Origin: Prauserella endophytica
Lineage (GTDB): Bacteria > Actinomycetota > Actinomycetes > Mycobacteriales > Pseudonocardiaceae
Length of the DNA stretch: 64,000 nucleotides
Direction: 5' to 3'
NCBI RefSeq assembly: GCF_005146945.1
Contig: NZ_SWMS01000003.1
Location: 1-64,000, forward strand
Positions 24,759-33,795 of the stretch are shown in pieces. How positions within the stretch are numbered: the stretch's first letter is position 1; every line of letters starts with the position of its first letter. A model generated the notes under the pieces. It worked only from the letters and a program-made list of their open reading frames with translations. It was not told the DNA's origin and did not search any database. The translations under genes were made by a program, and so were the position numbers.

Positions 24759-26234
24759 ATGCCGGTCGAACACGTCGACGTGCTCATCGTCGGTGCCGGG
24801 CTCTCCGGGGTGGGGGCCGCCTGCCAGGTGAAGCAGAAGTGCCCTGGAACGACGTTCGCCGTGCTGGAGGCCAGGGACGCCATCGGCGGCACGTGGGATC
24901 TCTTCCGCTATCCCGGCATCCGGTCCGATTCGGACATGTTCACGCTCGGCTACCGCTTCCGGCCGTGGACGCAGGCCAAGGCCATCGCCGACGGCCCTTC
25001 GATCCGCGCCTACATCCGCGAGACCGCGGCGGAGCATCGCATCGGCGAGCACATCCGGTTCGGACATCGCGTCGTCAGCGCCGCCTGGGACAGCGACCGG
25101 GCACGGTGGACGGTCGAGGCCGAGCGCACCGGCACCGGCGAGACCGTGCGGCTGACGTGCGGGTTCCTGTTCACCTGCTCCGGTTACTACCGCTACGACG
25201 AGGGGTACACACCGGACTTCCCCGGCCGGGACGCCTTCGCCGGCCCGGTCGTGCACCCCCAGCACTGGCCCGAGGACCTCGACTACGCGGGCAAGCGCGT
25301 GGTGGTGATCGGCAGCGGCGCCACGGCGGTGACGCTCGTGCCCGCCATGGCGGGCGAGGCCGCGCACGTGACCATGCTCCAGCGCTCGCCGAGCTACGTG
25401 CTCGCCATGCCTGAGCGCGACCCGCTGGCCGAACTCCTGCGGCGCGTGCTCCCGCCCCGGCTGACGTATCCGGTGGTGCGCTGGAAGAACACCTTCGTGA
25501 TGGCGGCGCTGTTCCAGCTCAGCCGCAGGCGGCCCGGGCTGGTGAAGCGAATCGTGTTCGGTGCGCTGAAGCGCAGCCTGCCGGAGGGCTACGACATCGA
25601 CCGGCACTTCCGGCCCCGCTACGAGCCGTGGGACCAGCGCATGTGCTTCGTGCCGAACGGTGACCTGTTCAAAGTGCTGCGCGAGGGCAGCGCCTCGGTG
25701 GTCACCGACACGATCGAGACCTTCACCGAGCACGGCATCCGGCTCGGATCCGGTGAGGAACTGCCCGCCGACGTGATCGTCACCGCCACCGGGCTCAACC
25801 TGCTGCCCGTCGGCGGCATCGCGCTCACGGTGGACGGCGCGCCGGTCGAGCTCGCGGACACCGTGGCGTACAAGGGGATGATGCTCAGCGGGGTGCCGAA
25901 CTTCGCGCTCACGATCGGCTACACCAACGCGTCCTGGACGCTCAAGGCCGACCTCGTCGCCGGGTACGTGTGCCGGCTGGTCAACCACATGCGGGAGCAC
26001 GGCTACCAGCAGTGCACGCCGACGGCGCCCGGAGCCGGTGCGCCGCTGGAGCCGCTGATCGACCTCAAGGCCGGGTACGTGCTGCGTGGGGTGGACTCCA
26101 TGCCGAAGCAGGGGCCCGCCGCGCCGTGGCGGCTGTACCAGAACTACCCGAGAGACGTCCTGCTGCTGCGGCACGGCCCCCTCGACGACGAGGGCATGCG
26201 CTTCTCCCGGGCTGCCACGGCCGCGGCGGGCTGA
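24759..26234 (+). CDS. EthA-like Baeyer-Villiger monooxygenase
   Basis: 491 residues, the size of EthA. FAD motif VDVLIVGAGLSGVGAAC (residues 6-22), the Baeyer-Villiger fingerprint FAGPVVHPQHW near residue 162, then the NADPH motif VVVIGSGATAVTL near residue 181. It converts ketones to esters or oxidises sulphides using NADPH and O2. ATG at 24759 with a strong GGGGGGAAGG site. Probably controlled by the preceding TetR repressor. It ends 4 bp from the convergent aquaporin gene. Confidence 0.9.
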   Translation: MPVEHVDVLIVGAGLSGVGAACQVKQKCPGTTFAVLEARDAIGGTWDLFRYPGIRSDSDMFTLGYRFRPWTQAKAIADGPSIRAYIRETAAEHRIGEHIRFGHRVVSAAWDSDRARWTVEAERTGTGETVRLTCGFLFTCSGYYRYDEGYTPDFPGRDAFAGPVVHPQHWPEDLDYAGKRVVVIGSGATAVTLVPAMAGEAAHVTMLQRSPSYVLAMPERDPLAELLRRVLPPRLTYPVVRWKNTFVMAALFQLSRRRPGLVKRIVFGALKRSLPEGYDIDRHFRPRYEPWDQRMCFVPNGDLFKVLREGSASVVTDTIETFTEHGIRLGSGEELPADVIVTATGLNLLPVGGIALTVDGAPVELADTVAYKGMMLSGVPNFALTIGYTNASWTLKADLVAGYVCRLVNHMREHGYQQCTPTAPGAGAPLEPLIDLKAGYVLRGVDSMPKQGPAAPWRLYQNYPRDVLLLRHGPLDDEGMRFSRAATAAAG

Positions 26235-26238
26235 GGGC

Positions 26239-27114
26239 TCAGCTGACGAACCGCTCCTCGGCGACCTGCCGGGCGTGGAGCACGTCGCCGATGAAGAAGT
26301 CGTACAGCAGCGCGCCGAGCACGGCACCGATCAGCGGCCCGACGATCGGCACCCACAGGTAGCCGTTCATCGCCGTGTCGCCCCAGCCCGCGAGGAACGT
26401 GAACAGCCTCGGCCCGAAGTCGCGGGCCGGATTGATCGCGTAACCCGCGTTCGCGCCGAAGGAGAGGCCGATGGCGGCCACCGTGAACCCGATCAGCAGC
26501 GGGCCCATCTTCGGCGACACCGCCTTGTTGCGCGCGTCGATCAGGGCGAGCACCACCACCAGCAGCACGCCGGTGCCGACCACCTGGTCGAGCAGCGGCC
26601 CGAACCAGCCGGAGAAGTAGGGGGCCGGGGCGGTCGCGAAGATCGAGAACGTCGCCTCCGCTTCGCCCCGAGGGGTCCCCGCCGCTGCCTCGAACGCGCG
26701 GATGGCCGGGTGGTAGACGGCGTACACCAGCGCGGCGCCCGCGAACGCGCCCACGACCTGCGCGGCGCAGTAGGACGGTACCTTGCGCCATGGGAACCGG
26801 CGGCGCACCGCCATCGCGAGCGTCACCGCCGGGTTCAGGTGAGCACCGCTCACGCCGCCGGCCACATACACCGCGAACGCGACGGCGAACGCCCAGCCCC
26901 ACACGATGAGCAGCCAGTCGCCCGTGCCCTGGAAGAACGTGGTCGCATCGGCGGTCCGCCCGGAACCGGGAAGGCCCACCACGGCCATCGCGACGCTGCC
27001 GGTGCCGAGCGCGATGAGCAGGAACGTTCCGAAGAACTCGGCGAGCAGGTCGCCGTAGCCGCCGGTGAGGCGGTTCAGCCTGCGCGCGTCGCGCAGGGGC
27101 ACCACATCGGTCAC
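26239..27114 (-). CDS. glpF: GlpF-type aquaglyceroporin
   Basis: 291 residues with six membrane spans and the two half-helix motifs HLNPAVT (about residue 93) and GYAINPARDFGPR (about residue 227). The Asp after NPAR marks the glycerol-conducting branch. GTG start with a GGAGG site. It is divergent from the B12-dependent diol/glycerol dehydratase operon and shares its control region, so it probably brings in glycerol or 1,2-propanediol for that enzyme. Confidence 0.9.
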   Translation of the reverse strand: MTDVVPLRDARRLNRLTGGYGDLLAEFFGTFLLIALGTGSVAMAVVGLPGSGRTADATTFFQGTGDWLLIVWGWAFAVAFAVYVAGGVSGAHLNPAVTLAMAVRRRFPWRKVPSYCAAQVVGAFAGAALVYAVYHPAIRAFEAAAGTPRGEAEATFSIFATAPAPYFSGWFGPLLDQVVGTGVLLVVVLALIDARNKAVSPKMGPLLIGFTVAAIGLSFGANAGYAINPARDFGPRLFTFLAGWGDTAMNGYLWVPIVGPLIGAVLGALLYDFFIGDVLHARQVAEERFVS

Positions 27115-27168
27115 TGGTCCTCCTCGACAACAGGTGACGGGTGTGGAACAGACGATGAGCGCGCCGGG

Positions 27169-27221
27169 GTTGCACCGACGTTGCCACCGAGGAGTCGGGC
27201 CCAGTGCAACGTCCGTGCAAC
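27169..27221. promoter_or_regulatory. Inverted operator pair in the glpF/dehydratase divergent promoter
   Basis: Arms 27169-27184 (GTTGCACCGACGTTGC) and 27206-27221 (GCAACGTCCGTGCAAC) are inverted repeats at 15 of 16 positions, 21 bp apart. Each arm is itself a tandem of GTGCAACG-like half-sites 11 bp apart, a spacing of about one helical turn as expected for AraC-type dimers. The AraC gene at the end of the operon is the obvious candidate binder. Confidence 0.55.
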
Positions 27222-27245
27222 GTGACGCCGCTTACGGTGCCCGGC

Positions 27246-27677
27246 GTGACTACTCCGAGCCAGGTGGACCTCGACCCGGGCCGGGACTACCCGCTCGCGG
27301 CGCGGCGCCCCGAACTGCTGAAGACCCCGACCGGCAAGCGGATCGACGAGCTCACCATGGAGGCCGTGCTGGCCGGCGAGGTGGCTCCCGAGGACCTGCG
27401 GATCGCCCCGGAGACCCTGCGGCTGCAGGCCCGGATCGCCGAGCAGTCGGGCCGCCCGCAGCTCGCGCAGAACTTCCGCCGCGCGGCGGAACTGACCGCG
27501 CTGCCCGACGAACTGGTGCTCTCGATCTACAACTCGCTGCGGCCGAGGGCGTCCACCAAGCAGCAGCTGACCGACATCGCCGACGAGCTGGAGTCGGCGT
27601 ACTCGGCGACGCTGTGCGCCGCGCTGGTCCGCGAGGCCGCCGACGTCTACGAGCGCCGGAATATCCTGGCGAGCTGA
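27246..27677 (+). CDS. pduE: B12-dependent diol/glycerol dehydratase, small subunit
   Basis: 143 residues, close to the small subunit of glycerol dehydratase (141) and shorter than PduE with its compartment-targeting head. Motifs RDYPLAARRPELLKTPTGKRIDELTMEAV and LPDELVLSIYNSLRPRAST are the family core. It comes first in the operon, ahead of the large subunit, unlike the usual large-medium-small order. GTG at 27246 is preferred; GTG 27237 is possible. Ribosome-binding site weak. Confidence 0.88.
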   Translation: MTTPSQVDLDPGRDYPLAARRPELLKTPTGKRIDELTMEAVLAGEVAPEDLRIAPETLRLQARIAEQSGRPQLAQNFRRAAELTALPDELVLSIYNSLRPRASTKQQLTDIADELESAYSATLCAALVREAADVYERRNILAS

Positions 27678-27691
27678 AAGGGCCCGACACC

Positions 27692-29383
27692 ATGACAACG
27701 AGCGCACGGCGATCGAAGCGGACCGAGGCCCTCGAACAGCGGCCGGTCAACCTCGACGGGTTCGTGGAGGAGTGGCCCGAGGTCGGCATGGTCGCGATGG
27801 ACAGCCCCTACGACCCGGAGCCGGGCGTCCGGGTGGAGAACGGCGTGATCGTCGAGCTGGACGGCAAGCCGAGGGCCGAGTTCGACTTCCTGGACCAGTT
27901 CATCGCCGACCACGCGATCGACGTCGAGGCCACCGAGCAGGCGATGGCGATCCCGGCGGTGGATATCGCGCACCTGCTCATCGACCCCCGCGCCACCCGG
28001 AAGGACGTGCTCGCGGTGTCGCGAGGGCTCACCCCGGCCAAGCTGCTCGAGGTCGTCAAGACCATGAACGTGGTCGAGATGATGATGGCGCTGCAGAAGA
28101 TGCGCGCGCGGCGGACCCCGGCCAACCAGGCGCACGCGACCAGCGCGCGGGACAATCCGGTGCAGGTCGCGGCCGACGCCGCGGAGGCGTCGCTGCGCGG
28201 GTTCCGCGAGCTGGAGACCACGCTCGGCGTCGTGCGGTACGCGCCGCTGGTGGCGATCGCGCTGCAGGTCGGCGCGCAGGCGGGCACGCCGGGCGTGCTG
28301 ACCCAGTGCGCACTGGAGGAGGCCACCGAGCTGGAGCTGGGCATGCGCGGCATCACCGCGTACGCCGAGACGATCTCGGTGTACGGCACCGAGCCGGTGT
28401 TCTGCGACGGCGACGACACCCCGTGGTCCAAGGCGTTCCTCGCCTCGGCATACGCCTCGCGCGGCATCAAGATGCGGTTCACCTCGGGCACCGGCTCCGA
28501 GGTGCAGATGGGCAACGCCGAGGGCAAGTCCATGCTGTACCTGGAGATCCGCTGCATCCTGGTGACCAAGGGCGCCGGGGTGCAGGGCCTGCAGAACGGG
28601 TCGATCAGCTGCATCGGCGTGCCCGGCGCGGTACCCGCGGGGATCCGCGCGGTGCTCGCGGAGAACCTCATCGCCAGCATGGTCGACCTGGAGTGCGCGT
28701 CCGGCAACGACCAGTCGTTCTCGCACTCCGACATGCGCCGGGTCGCCCGGCTGCTGCCGCAGCTGCTGCCGGGAACCGACTTCGTCTGCTCGGGCTACTC
28801 CTCGACGCCCAACTACGACAACATGTTCGCCGGATCCAATGTGGACGCCGAGGACTACGACGACTGGAACGTCCTCCAGCGTGATCTCCAGGTCGACGGC
28901 GGGCTGCGGCACGTCCCCGAGGCGGAGCTCCTCGCCGTGCGCAACCGGGCAGCCCGCGCGCTGCAGGGCGTGTTCGCCCACCTGGGCCTGCCGCCGATCA
29001 CCGACAAGGAGATCGAGGCGGTGACCTACGCGCACGGCAGCAAGGACCTCCCGCCGAGGGACGTGCTGGAGGACCTCAAGGCGGCCCAGTCGGTGATGGA
29101 CCGCGGTGTCACCGGGCTCGACATCGTCAAGGGCCTCGACGCGGCCGGGTTCACCGACATGGCCCACAGCCTGCTGGCCGTGCTGCGCCAGCGCGTGTCG
29201 GGCGACCTGCTGCACACCTCCGCGATCCTGACGCCCGAGCTGGAGACGCTCTCGGCGGTCAACGACACCAACGACTACGCCGGGCCCGGCACCGGCTACC
29301 GGCCGAGCGGCGCGCGGTGGGAAGAGATGAAGCGGCTGCGGCACGTGGTCAGTGCCCAGAACCCCGAGCAGGAAGTCGGCTGA
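27692..29383 (+). CDS. pduC: B12-dependent diol/glycerol dehydratase, large subunit
   Basis: 563 residues, the adenosylcobalamin-binding TIM-barrel subunit that dehydrates glycerol to 3-hydroxypropanal or 1,2-propanediol to propanal. Conserved blocks include EMMMALQKMRARRTPANQAHAT near residue 130, FTSGTGSEVQMGNAEGKSMLYLE near 267 and NGSISCIGVPGAVP near 305. ATG at 27692, 14 bp after the small subunit gene. Substrate choice between glycerol and propanediol cannot be read directly; the neighbouring glpF favours glycerol. Confidence 0.93.
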   Translation: MTTSARRSKRTEALEQRPVNLDGFVEEWPEVGMVAMDSPYDPEPGVRVENGVIVELDGKPRAEFDFLDQFIADHAIDVEATEQAMAIPAVDIAHLLIDPRATRKDVLAVSRGLTPAKLLEVVKTMNVVEMMMALQKMRARRTPANQAHATSARDNPVQVAADAAEASLRGFRELETTLGVVRYAPLVAIALQVGAQAGTPGVLTQCALEEATELELGMRGITAYAETISVYGTEPVFCDGDDTPWSKAFLASAYASRGIKMRFTSGTGSEVQMGNAEGKSMLYLEIRCILVTKGAGVQGLQNGSISCIGVPGAVPAGIRAVLAENLIASMVDLECASGNDQSFSHSDMRRVARLLPQLLPGTDFVCSGYSSTPNYDNMFAGSNVDAEDYDDWNVLQRDLQVDGGLRHVPEAELLAVRNRAARALQGVFAHLGLPPITDKEIEAVTYAHGSKDLPPRDVLEDLKAAQSVMDRGVTGLDIVKGLDAAGFTDMAHSLLAVLRQRVSGDLLHTSAILTPELETLSAVNDTNDYAGPGTGYRPSGARWEEMKRLRHVVSAQNPEQEVG

Positions 29384-29394
29384 GGAGGAGCGAC

Positions 29395-29985
29395 ATGGCG
29401 GACACCGGCGTGAGCACACGGCGGACGCTCCGGCTCGACGAGCGGGGCACGGCGGGACCGGGCGGCAGGAGCGACGAGGTGGTGATCGGCCTCTCGCCCG
29501 CGTTCGGCGACTTCTTCACCAAGACCATCGTGGACATCCCGCACGCCGAGGTGCTGCGCGAGCTGCTCGCCGGCATCGAGGAGCAGGGCGTGCACGCGCG
29601 CGTGATCCGGTTTCGCGGCGGTTCCGACCTCGCGGTGATCGCGCACGCTGCGGCGAAGCTGTCCGGCTCGGGCATCGCGGTGGGCGTGCTCTCCCGCGGC
29701 ACGACGATGATCCACCAGAAGGACCTGGTGCGGCTTTCCAACCTGGAGTTGTTCCCGCAGGCGCCGCTGATGGACCTGGACGCCTTCCGCAAGGTCGGCC
29801 GCAACGCCGCCCGCTACGCCAAGGGCGAGTCGCCGGAGCCGGTGCCCGCCCGCAACGACTTCATGGCGCGCCCGCGCTGGCAGGCCAAGGCGGCGCTGCT
29901 GCACATCAAGGAGACCGAGTTCGTCGTGCCGGGCGCGGACCCGGTGGAGCTGGACGTGCGGTTCCAGCTGGCCGACGCGGGCTGA
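29395..29985 (+). CDS. pduD: B12-dependent diol/glycerol dehydratase, medium subunit
   Basis: 196 residues, matching glycerol dehydratase medium subunit size (194) and lacking the amphipathic N-terminal helix that targets PduD to microcompartments. Core motifs: DEVVIGLSPAFGDFFTKTI and SRGTTMIHQKDLVRLSNLELFPQAPL, which lies close to the nucleotide part of B12. ATG at 29395 with a perfect GAGGAGG site, 11 bp after the large subunit. Confidence 0.9.
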   Translation: MADTGVSTRRTLRLDERGTAGPGGRSDEVVIGLSPAFGDFFTKTIVDIPHAEVLRELLAGIEEQGVHARVIRFRGGSDLAVIAHAAAKLSGSGIAVGVLSRGTTMIHQKDLVRLSNLELFPQAPLMDLDAFRKVGRNAARYAKGESPEPVPARNDFMARPRWQAKAALLHIKETEFVVPGADPVELDVRFQLADAG

Positions 29986-29990
29986 CCGGC

Positions 29991-31835
29991 ATGGCGCTGG
30001 TGGCAGGCGTCGACATCGGCAACTCGACCACGGAGGCCTGTGTCGCCGAGGTCGGGCCGGACGGGGCCGTGGAGTACCTGTCCGGCGCGCTCGCCCCGAC
30101 CTCGGGCGTCAAGGGCACGGCCGACAACGTCGAGGGCGTGGTCGCCGTGGTGCGCCGGGCGCTCGAACGGGCCCGGCGAGGCAGGCACGAGCTCGACGCG
30201 GTACTCGTCAACGAGGCGACGCCGGTGATCAGCGGGCTCGCGATGGAGACGATCACCGAGACCATCGTCACCGAGTCCACCATGATCGGCCACAACCCGG
30301 ACACGCCGGGCGGGGCCGGCCTCGGCGTCGGCACCACGGTGGCGTTCGGCGCGCTCGCCGAGTGCGAGCCGGGGGAGCCGGTGATCTGCGTGGTGGGCGA
30401 GGGCATCGACTTCGAGGACGCCGCGGACGGCATCAACGCCGCCGTGGAGCGCGGGGTCGAGGTGACGGGTGCGATCGTGCACGCCGACGACGCCACGCTC
30501 ATCGCCAACCGGCTGCGCGAGCCGGTGCCGGTGGTCGACGAGGTGACGCTCGTGGAGAAGGTCCCCCTCGGGATGCCCGCCGCGGTGGAGGTCGCCGAGC
30601 CGGGCCGCACGATCCGCACCCTGTCCAACTCCTACGGCATCGCCACGGTCTTCGACCTCGACGCGGAGCAGACCCGCATGGTCGCTCCGGTGGCGCGGGC
30701 CCTGGTCGGCAACCGCTCCGCGGTGGTGGTCCGCACGCCCGAGGGCGACGTCACCGGCCGCCGCATCCCCGCCGGGGCGCTGACCCTCTCCGGCGAGCGT
30801 GGGAAGCGGTCCGTGGAGGTCGACGCCGGAGCCGACGAGATCATGGCGACGCTGCGCGGCGTCCGGCCGCTGACCGACGCCTCGGGCGAGCCCGGCAGCC
30901 ACGTCGGCGGGATGCTCGCCAGGGTCCGCGACACGATGTCGGAGCTGACCGGCACGAGGGCCGACGCGGTGCGCATCCAGGACGTGCTCGCCGTGGACAC
31001 GTTCGTGCCGCAGCGCGTCACCGGCGCGCTCGCCGGGGAGTTCGCGCTGGAGAACGCGGTGGGGCTGGCCGCGATGGTGCGCACCAGCCGCGGCCCGATG
31101 CGCCTGCTGGCCGCGAAACTGCGCGAGGCGCTGGGCGTCGACGTGCTCATCGGCGGCGTCGAGGCCGACATGGCCGTGCTCGGCGCGCTCACCACGCCGG
31201 GCACCGGCAAGCCGGTGGCGATCCTCGACCTCGGCGGCGGGTCGACCGACGCCGCGGTGGCCACGGACGACGGGGTAGTGCGCTCGGTGCACCTGGCCGG
31301 CGCGGGCGACCTCGTGACCAAGCTGATCGACTCCGAGCTCGGGCTCGACAACCGGGAGCTGGCCGAGGACATCAAGAAGTTCCCGCTCGCCAAGGCGGAG
31401 AGCTTCTTCCACGTGCGGATGGAGGACGGCACCGCCCGGTTCTTCACCGACCCGCTGCCCGCCGACACCTTCGCGCGTGTGGTCGTGCTCTCCGACACCG
31501 GCATGCGGCCAGTGCCGACCCGGCACAGCCTCGACCGGATCCGGCAGGTCCGCCGCGCCGCCAAGCACAAGGTGTTCGTGGTCAACGCGCTGCGCGCGCT
31601 CGAGCAGGTGGCGCCAGGTGGAAACCTGCGCCAGCTCGGCTTCGTCGTGGTGCTCGGTGGGTCCGCGCTCGACTTCGAGATCCCCGACCTGATCGCCGAG
31701 GCCGTCGCCGGTTTCGGCATCGTGTGCGGCACCGGCAACGTCCGCGGCAGCGAGGGGCCGCGCAACGCCGTCGCCACCGGGCTGGTGGCCGCGCACGCGC
31801 TGACTGCCGAACTCGGCGTCGCGGTGGGAAGCTGA
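29991..31835 (+). CDS. ddrA: Dehydratase reactivase, large subunit (DdrA/PduG-like)
   Basis: 614 residues with an actin/Hsp70-like ATPase fold: GVDIGNSTTEACVAEVG at the start and ILDLGGGSTDAAVAT near residue 412. DdrA with DdrB swaps damaged B12 out of the inactivated dehydratase at the cost of ATP. ATG at 29991, 5 bp after the medium subunit, so it is co-expressed with the enzyme it repairs. Confidence 0.93.
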   Translation: MALVAGVDIGNSTTEACVAEVGPDGAVEYLSGALAPTSGVKGTADNVEGVVAVVRRALERARRGRHELDAVLVNEATPVISGLAMETITETIVTESTMIGHNPDTPGGAGLGVGTTVAFGALAECEPGEPVICVVGEGIDFEDAADGINAAVERGVEVTGAIVHADDATLIANRLREPVPVVDEVTLVEKVPLGMPAAVEVAEPGRTIRTLSNSYGIATVFDLDAEQTRMVAPVARALVGNRSAVVVRTPEGDVTGRRIPAGALTLSGERGKRSVEVDAGADEIMATLRGVRPLTDASGEPGSHVGGMLARVRDTMSELTGTRADAVRIQDVLAVDTFVPQRVTGALAGEFALENAVGLAAMVRTSRGPMRLLAAKLREALGVDVLIGGVEADMAVLGALTTPGTGKPVAILDLGGGSTDAAVATDDGVVRSVHLAGAGDLVTKLIDSELGLDNRELAEDIKKFPLAKAESFFHVRMEDGTARFFTDPLPADTFARVVVLSDTGMRPVPTRHSLDRIRQVRRAAKHKVFVVNALRALEQVAPGGNLRQLGFVVVLGGSALDFEIPDLIAEAVAGFGIVCGTGNVRGSEGPRNAVATGLVAAHALTAELGVAVGS

Positions 31836-32194
31836 TGGCCGTGGACGACCGTAGAGCGGCGAGGACCGTCCGTGAGCCGCCGTCGGTGGTGGTGCGCTGC
31901 GCCGGGCACGCGGCGCGGGTGCTGCGCGACCTGCGGGCCGGGCTCGAGGAGGAGGGCGTGCCGGTGCGCGTGGAGCACGGGCCGCCCGGCGACGCCGTCA
32001 CGCTCGCGTTCGGTGCCGCGCAGGCGTCCTCGCTCGACGTCGGGATCGGCGTCGGAGCCGGGGGAGAGGTGTGCGTGCACCACGCGAAGCGGCCCCCGGA
32101 CTCGCCCGCGCTGACGGGTACGGCGCACCAGGCCCGCCTGTTCGGGCACAACGCCGCCCGGCTCGTCATCGGGATTCCCGTCAAAACACGTTGA
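31835..32194 (+). CDS. ddrB: Dehydratase reactivase, small subunit (DdrB/PduH-like)
   Basis: 119 residues with the compact fold of the dehydratase beta subunit, which it mimics: GDAVTLAFGAAQASSLDVGIGVG and TAHQARLFGHNAARLVIGIPV. Its ATG overlaps the DdrA stop by one base (TGATG), as expected for a 2:2 complex. Confidence 0.88.
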   Translation: MAVDDRRAARTVREPPSVVVRCAGHAARVLRDLRAGLEEEGVPVRVEHGPPGDAVTLAFGAAQASSLDVGIGVGAGGEVCVHHAKRPPDSPALTGTAHQARLFGHNAARLVIGIPVKTR

Positions 32195-32208
32195 AGGAGG
32201 ACGACATC

Positions 32209-32631
32209 GTGGCCCCACGACTCGCACTGGCCGACGCTCAGCAGGTGCTCGACGCGGCACTGGCGAAGGCGGAGGAGATCGGGCAACCCATGAACGTCGC
32301 GGTGGTGGACGACGGCGGGCATCTGCTCGCCTTCGGCCGCCAGGACGGCGCGATCCTGGCCAGCGTGGACATCGCGATCCGGAAGGCGCGCACCGCCGCG
32401 CTGCTCAAGATGACCACCGCCGACGTCGGCGCGGCGGCCGCGCCGGGAGCGCCGCTCTACGGCATCGAGGTGACCAACGGCGGCCTGGTGATCTTCGGCG
32501 GCGGCATCCCGCTCGTGCGCGGGCGTGACGTCGTCGGCGCGATCGGCGTCAGCGCGGGCAGCGTCGAGCAGGACACGACGGTCGCCGAGGCGGGCGCGGA
32601 GGCGCTGCCGAAACGCGCCGGCCGCCGCTGA
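32209..32631 (+). CDS. GlcG/HbpS-like protein
   Basis: 140 residues of the GlcG/HbpS family (DUF336): MNVAVVDDGGHLLAFGRQDGAILASVDIAIRKARTA and PLVRGRDVVGAIGVSAGSVEQD. Members bind haem or cobalamin-like ligands or have unknown roles, and homologues commonly sit in diol dehydratase operons. GTG at 32209 with an AAGGAGGACG site. Last gene of the operon; its stop is 3 bp from the convergent AraC gene end. Confidence 0.85.
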   Translation: MAPRLALADAQQVLDAALAKAEEIGQPMNVAVVDDGGHLLAFGRQDGAILASVDIAIRKARTAALLKMTTADVGAAAAPGAPLYGIEVTNGGLVIFGGGIPLVRGRDVVGAIGVSAGSVEQDTTVAEAGAEALPKRAGRR

Positions 32632-32634
32632 CGC

Positions 32635-33387
32635 TCACCCAGGGCGGATCTCCACCCCCGTGCCGAGCAGGGTGGACGGTGCGAGCCCGAACATCGCCCG
32701 GAAGCTGTCGCTGAAATGGGACGGGCTGGCGAAGCCGGCGCCCGCCGAGGCCGCCGTGAGGTCGTGGCCCTCGGCGATCAGCGTGCCCGCCAGCAGCATC
32801 CGGGCCCAGAGCCGGTAACGGCGCACGCTGGTCCCCGTGCAGGCGCGGAACAGGTGCAGGAACCGGGACACCGACAGCCCGGCCGCGGCGGCCAGCTCCG
32901 CCGCCGACGACGCCGGGTGCTCACGCAGCCGCGTCGTGGCGACGGCGATCCGCTCGTCCGGCATCGGCTCCGGCCGTGGACAGGCGAGGTCGAGCCAGCG
33001 CTCCGCGGCGGCGTCGTCGGGGCCCGAGGCGAGCGCTGCCTCGTCGGCGTGGTGGTGGGCGAGGTCGCCGTCCCGGTGCCGCATCCGCGCGCGGCACGCC
33101 CGTTCCCGAGCCGACGCGGGATCGAGATAGCAGAACACCATGCGTTCGCCGTGGGCGACGAGCCGGTGCGGCAGGCGGGGACCGATGAGCGCGCTGCGCA
33201 CCTCGCGCTCGCCGTGCCGGGCGGTACGGATCGTGAACGGCGCGTCGGCCCCCACCGCGAGGCACGACACCGAGCCGCTGTGCGTGTCCAGCCGCAGCGA
33301 CGGTCCCGCATAGAGCGCGGTGCCGGGCCACAGCCACAGCCGCGCGCAGCACGTTTCCGGAAGCGCCCGTGCCCGGGTGCGCGTCAT
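32635..33387 (-). CDS. AraC-family transcriptional regulator
   Basis: 250 residues: an N-terminal cupin-like sensing region and a C-terminal double helix-turn-helix (LSVSRFLHLFRACTGTSVRRYRLWARM...GFASPSHFSDSFRAMFGLAPS, about residues 165-240). ATG at 33387. Converging on the dehydratase operon, it is a good candidate to control the inverted site at 27169-27221, though it could also control the divergent DUF4345 gene 37 bp away. Confidence 0.83.
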   Translation of the reverse strand: MTRTRARALPETCCARLWLWPGTALYAGPSLRLDTHSGSVSCLAVGADAPFTIRTARHGEREVRSALIGPRLPHRLVAHGERMVFCYLDPASARERACRARMRHRDGDLAHHHADEAALASGPDDAAAERWLDLACPRPEPMPDERIAVATTRLREHPASSAAELAAAAGLSVSRFLHLFRACTGTSVRRYRLWARMLLAGTLIAEGHDLTAASAGAGFASPSHFSDSFRAMFGLAPSTLLGTGVEIRPG

Positions 33388-33424
33388 CCTGGCCTCCCGT
33401 CCCACCGGATGAGCAGGAGCGTAC

Positions 33425-33790
33425 GTGGACACCATCGTGATCGTCGCCGCCGGCGTGTTCTTCTTCGGCATGGGGGTGTACGCGCTCGCGGCCCCCGCCG
33501 CACTGGTGCGCCCGTTCGGGCTCACGGTGACGGCTCCGGAGAGCCGCTCGGAGGTCAGGGCCGTCTACGGCGGTTTCGGGCTCGCGATCGCGACGCTGCT
33601 CGGCTTGAGCGCGGCCGGGCTCGGCGGCCTGCGGCCCGGTGCGGTGCTGGCCGTGGCCGCCGCGCTCGCCGGCATGGCGCTCGGCCGGGTCGTGTCGCGC
33701 GTGGTCGACGCGCCCACCGCGTTCTACCCGGTCTGGTTCTACTGCGTCGTGGAGACGGTCGCGGCGGCCGCGTTGTTCGCGGCGGCGTGA
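33425..33790 (+). CDS. DUF4345-like four-span membrane protein
   Basis: 121 residues with four hydrophobic spans and the pattern RAVYGGFGLAIA of DUF4345 proteins, small membrane proteins of unknown role. GTG start at 33425 with an AGGAG site. Divergent from the AraC gene and convergent with the VWA gene. Confidence 0.72.
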   Translation: MDTIVIVAAGVFFFGMGVYALAAPAALVRPFGLTVTAPESRSEVRAVYGGFGLAIATLLGLSAAGLGGLRPGAVLAVAAALAGMALGRVVSRVVDAPTAFYPVWFYCVVETVAAAALFAAA

Positions 33791-33795
33791 GGCGG

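Noticed and set aside
27065-27691. Upstream extension of the dehydratase large subunit
   Set aside because: The frame overlaps the aquaporin start, the control region and the small subunit gene; the family start is the ATG at 27692.
26239-33387. Bacterial microcompartment locus
   Set aside because: No shell-protein genes are present, and neither small nor medium subunit has the N-terminal targeting helix.
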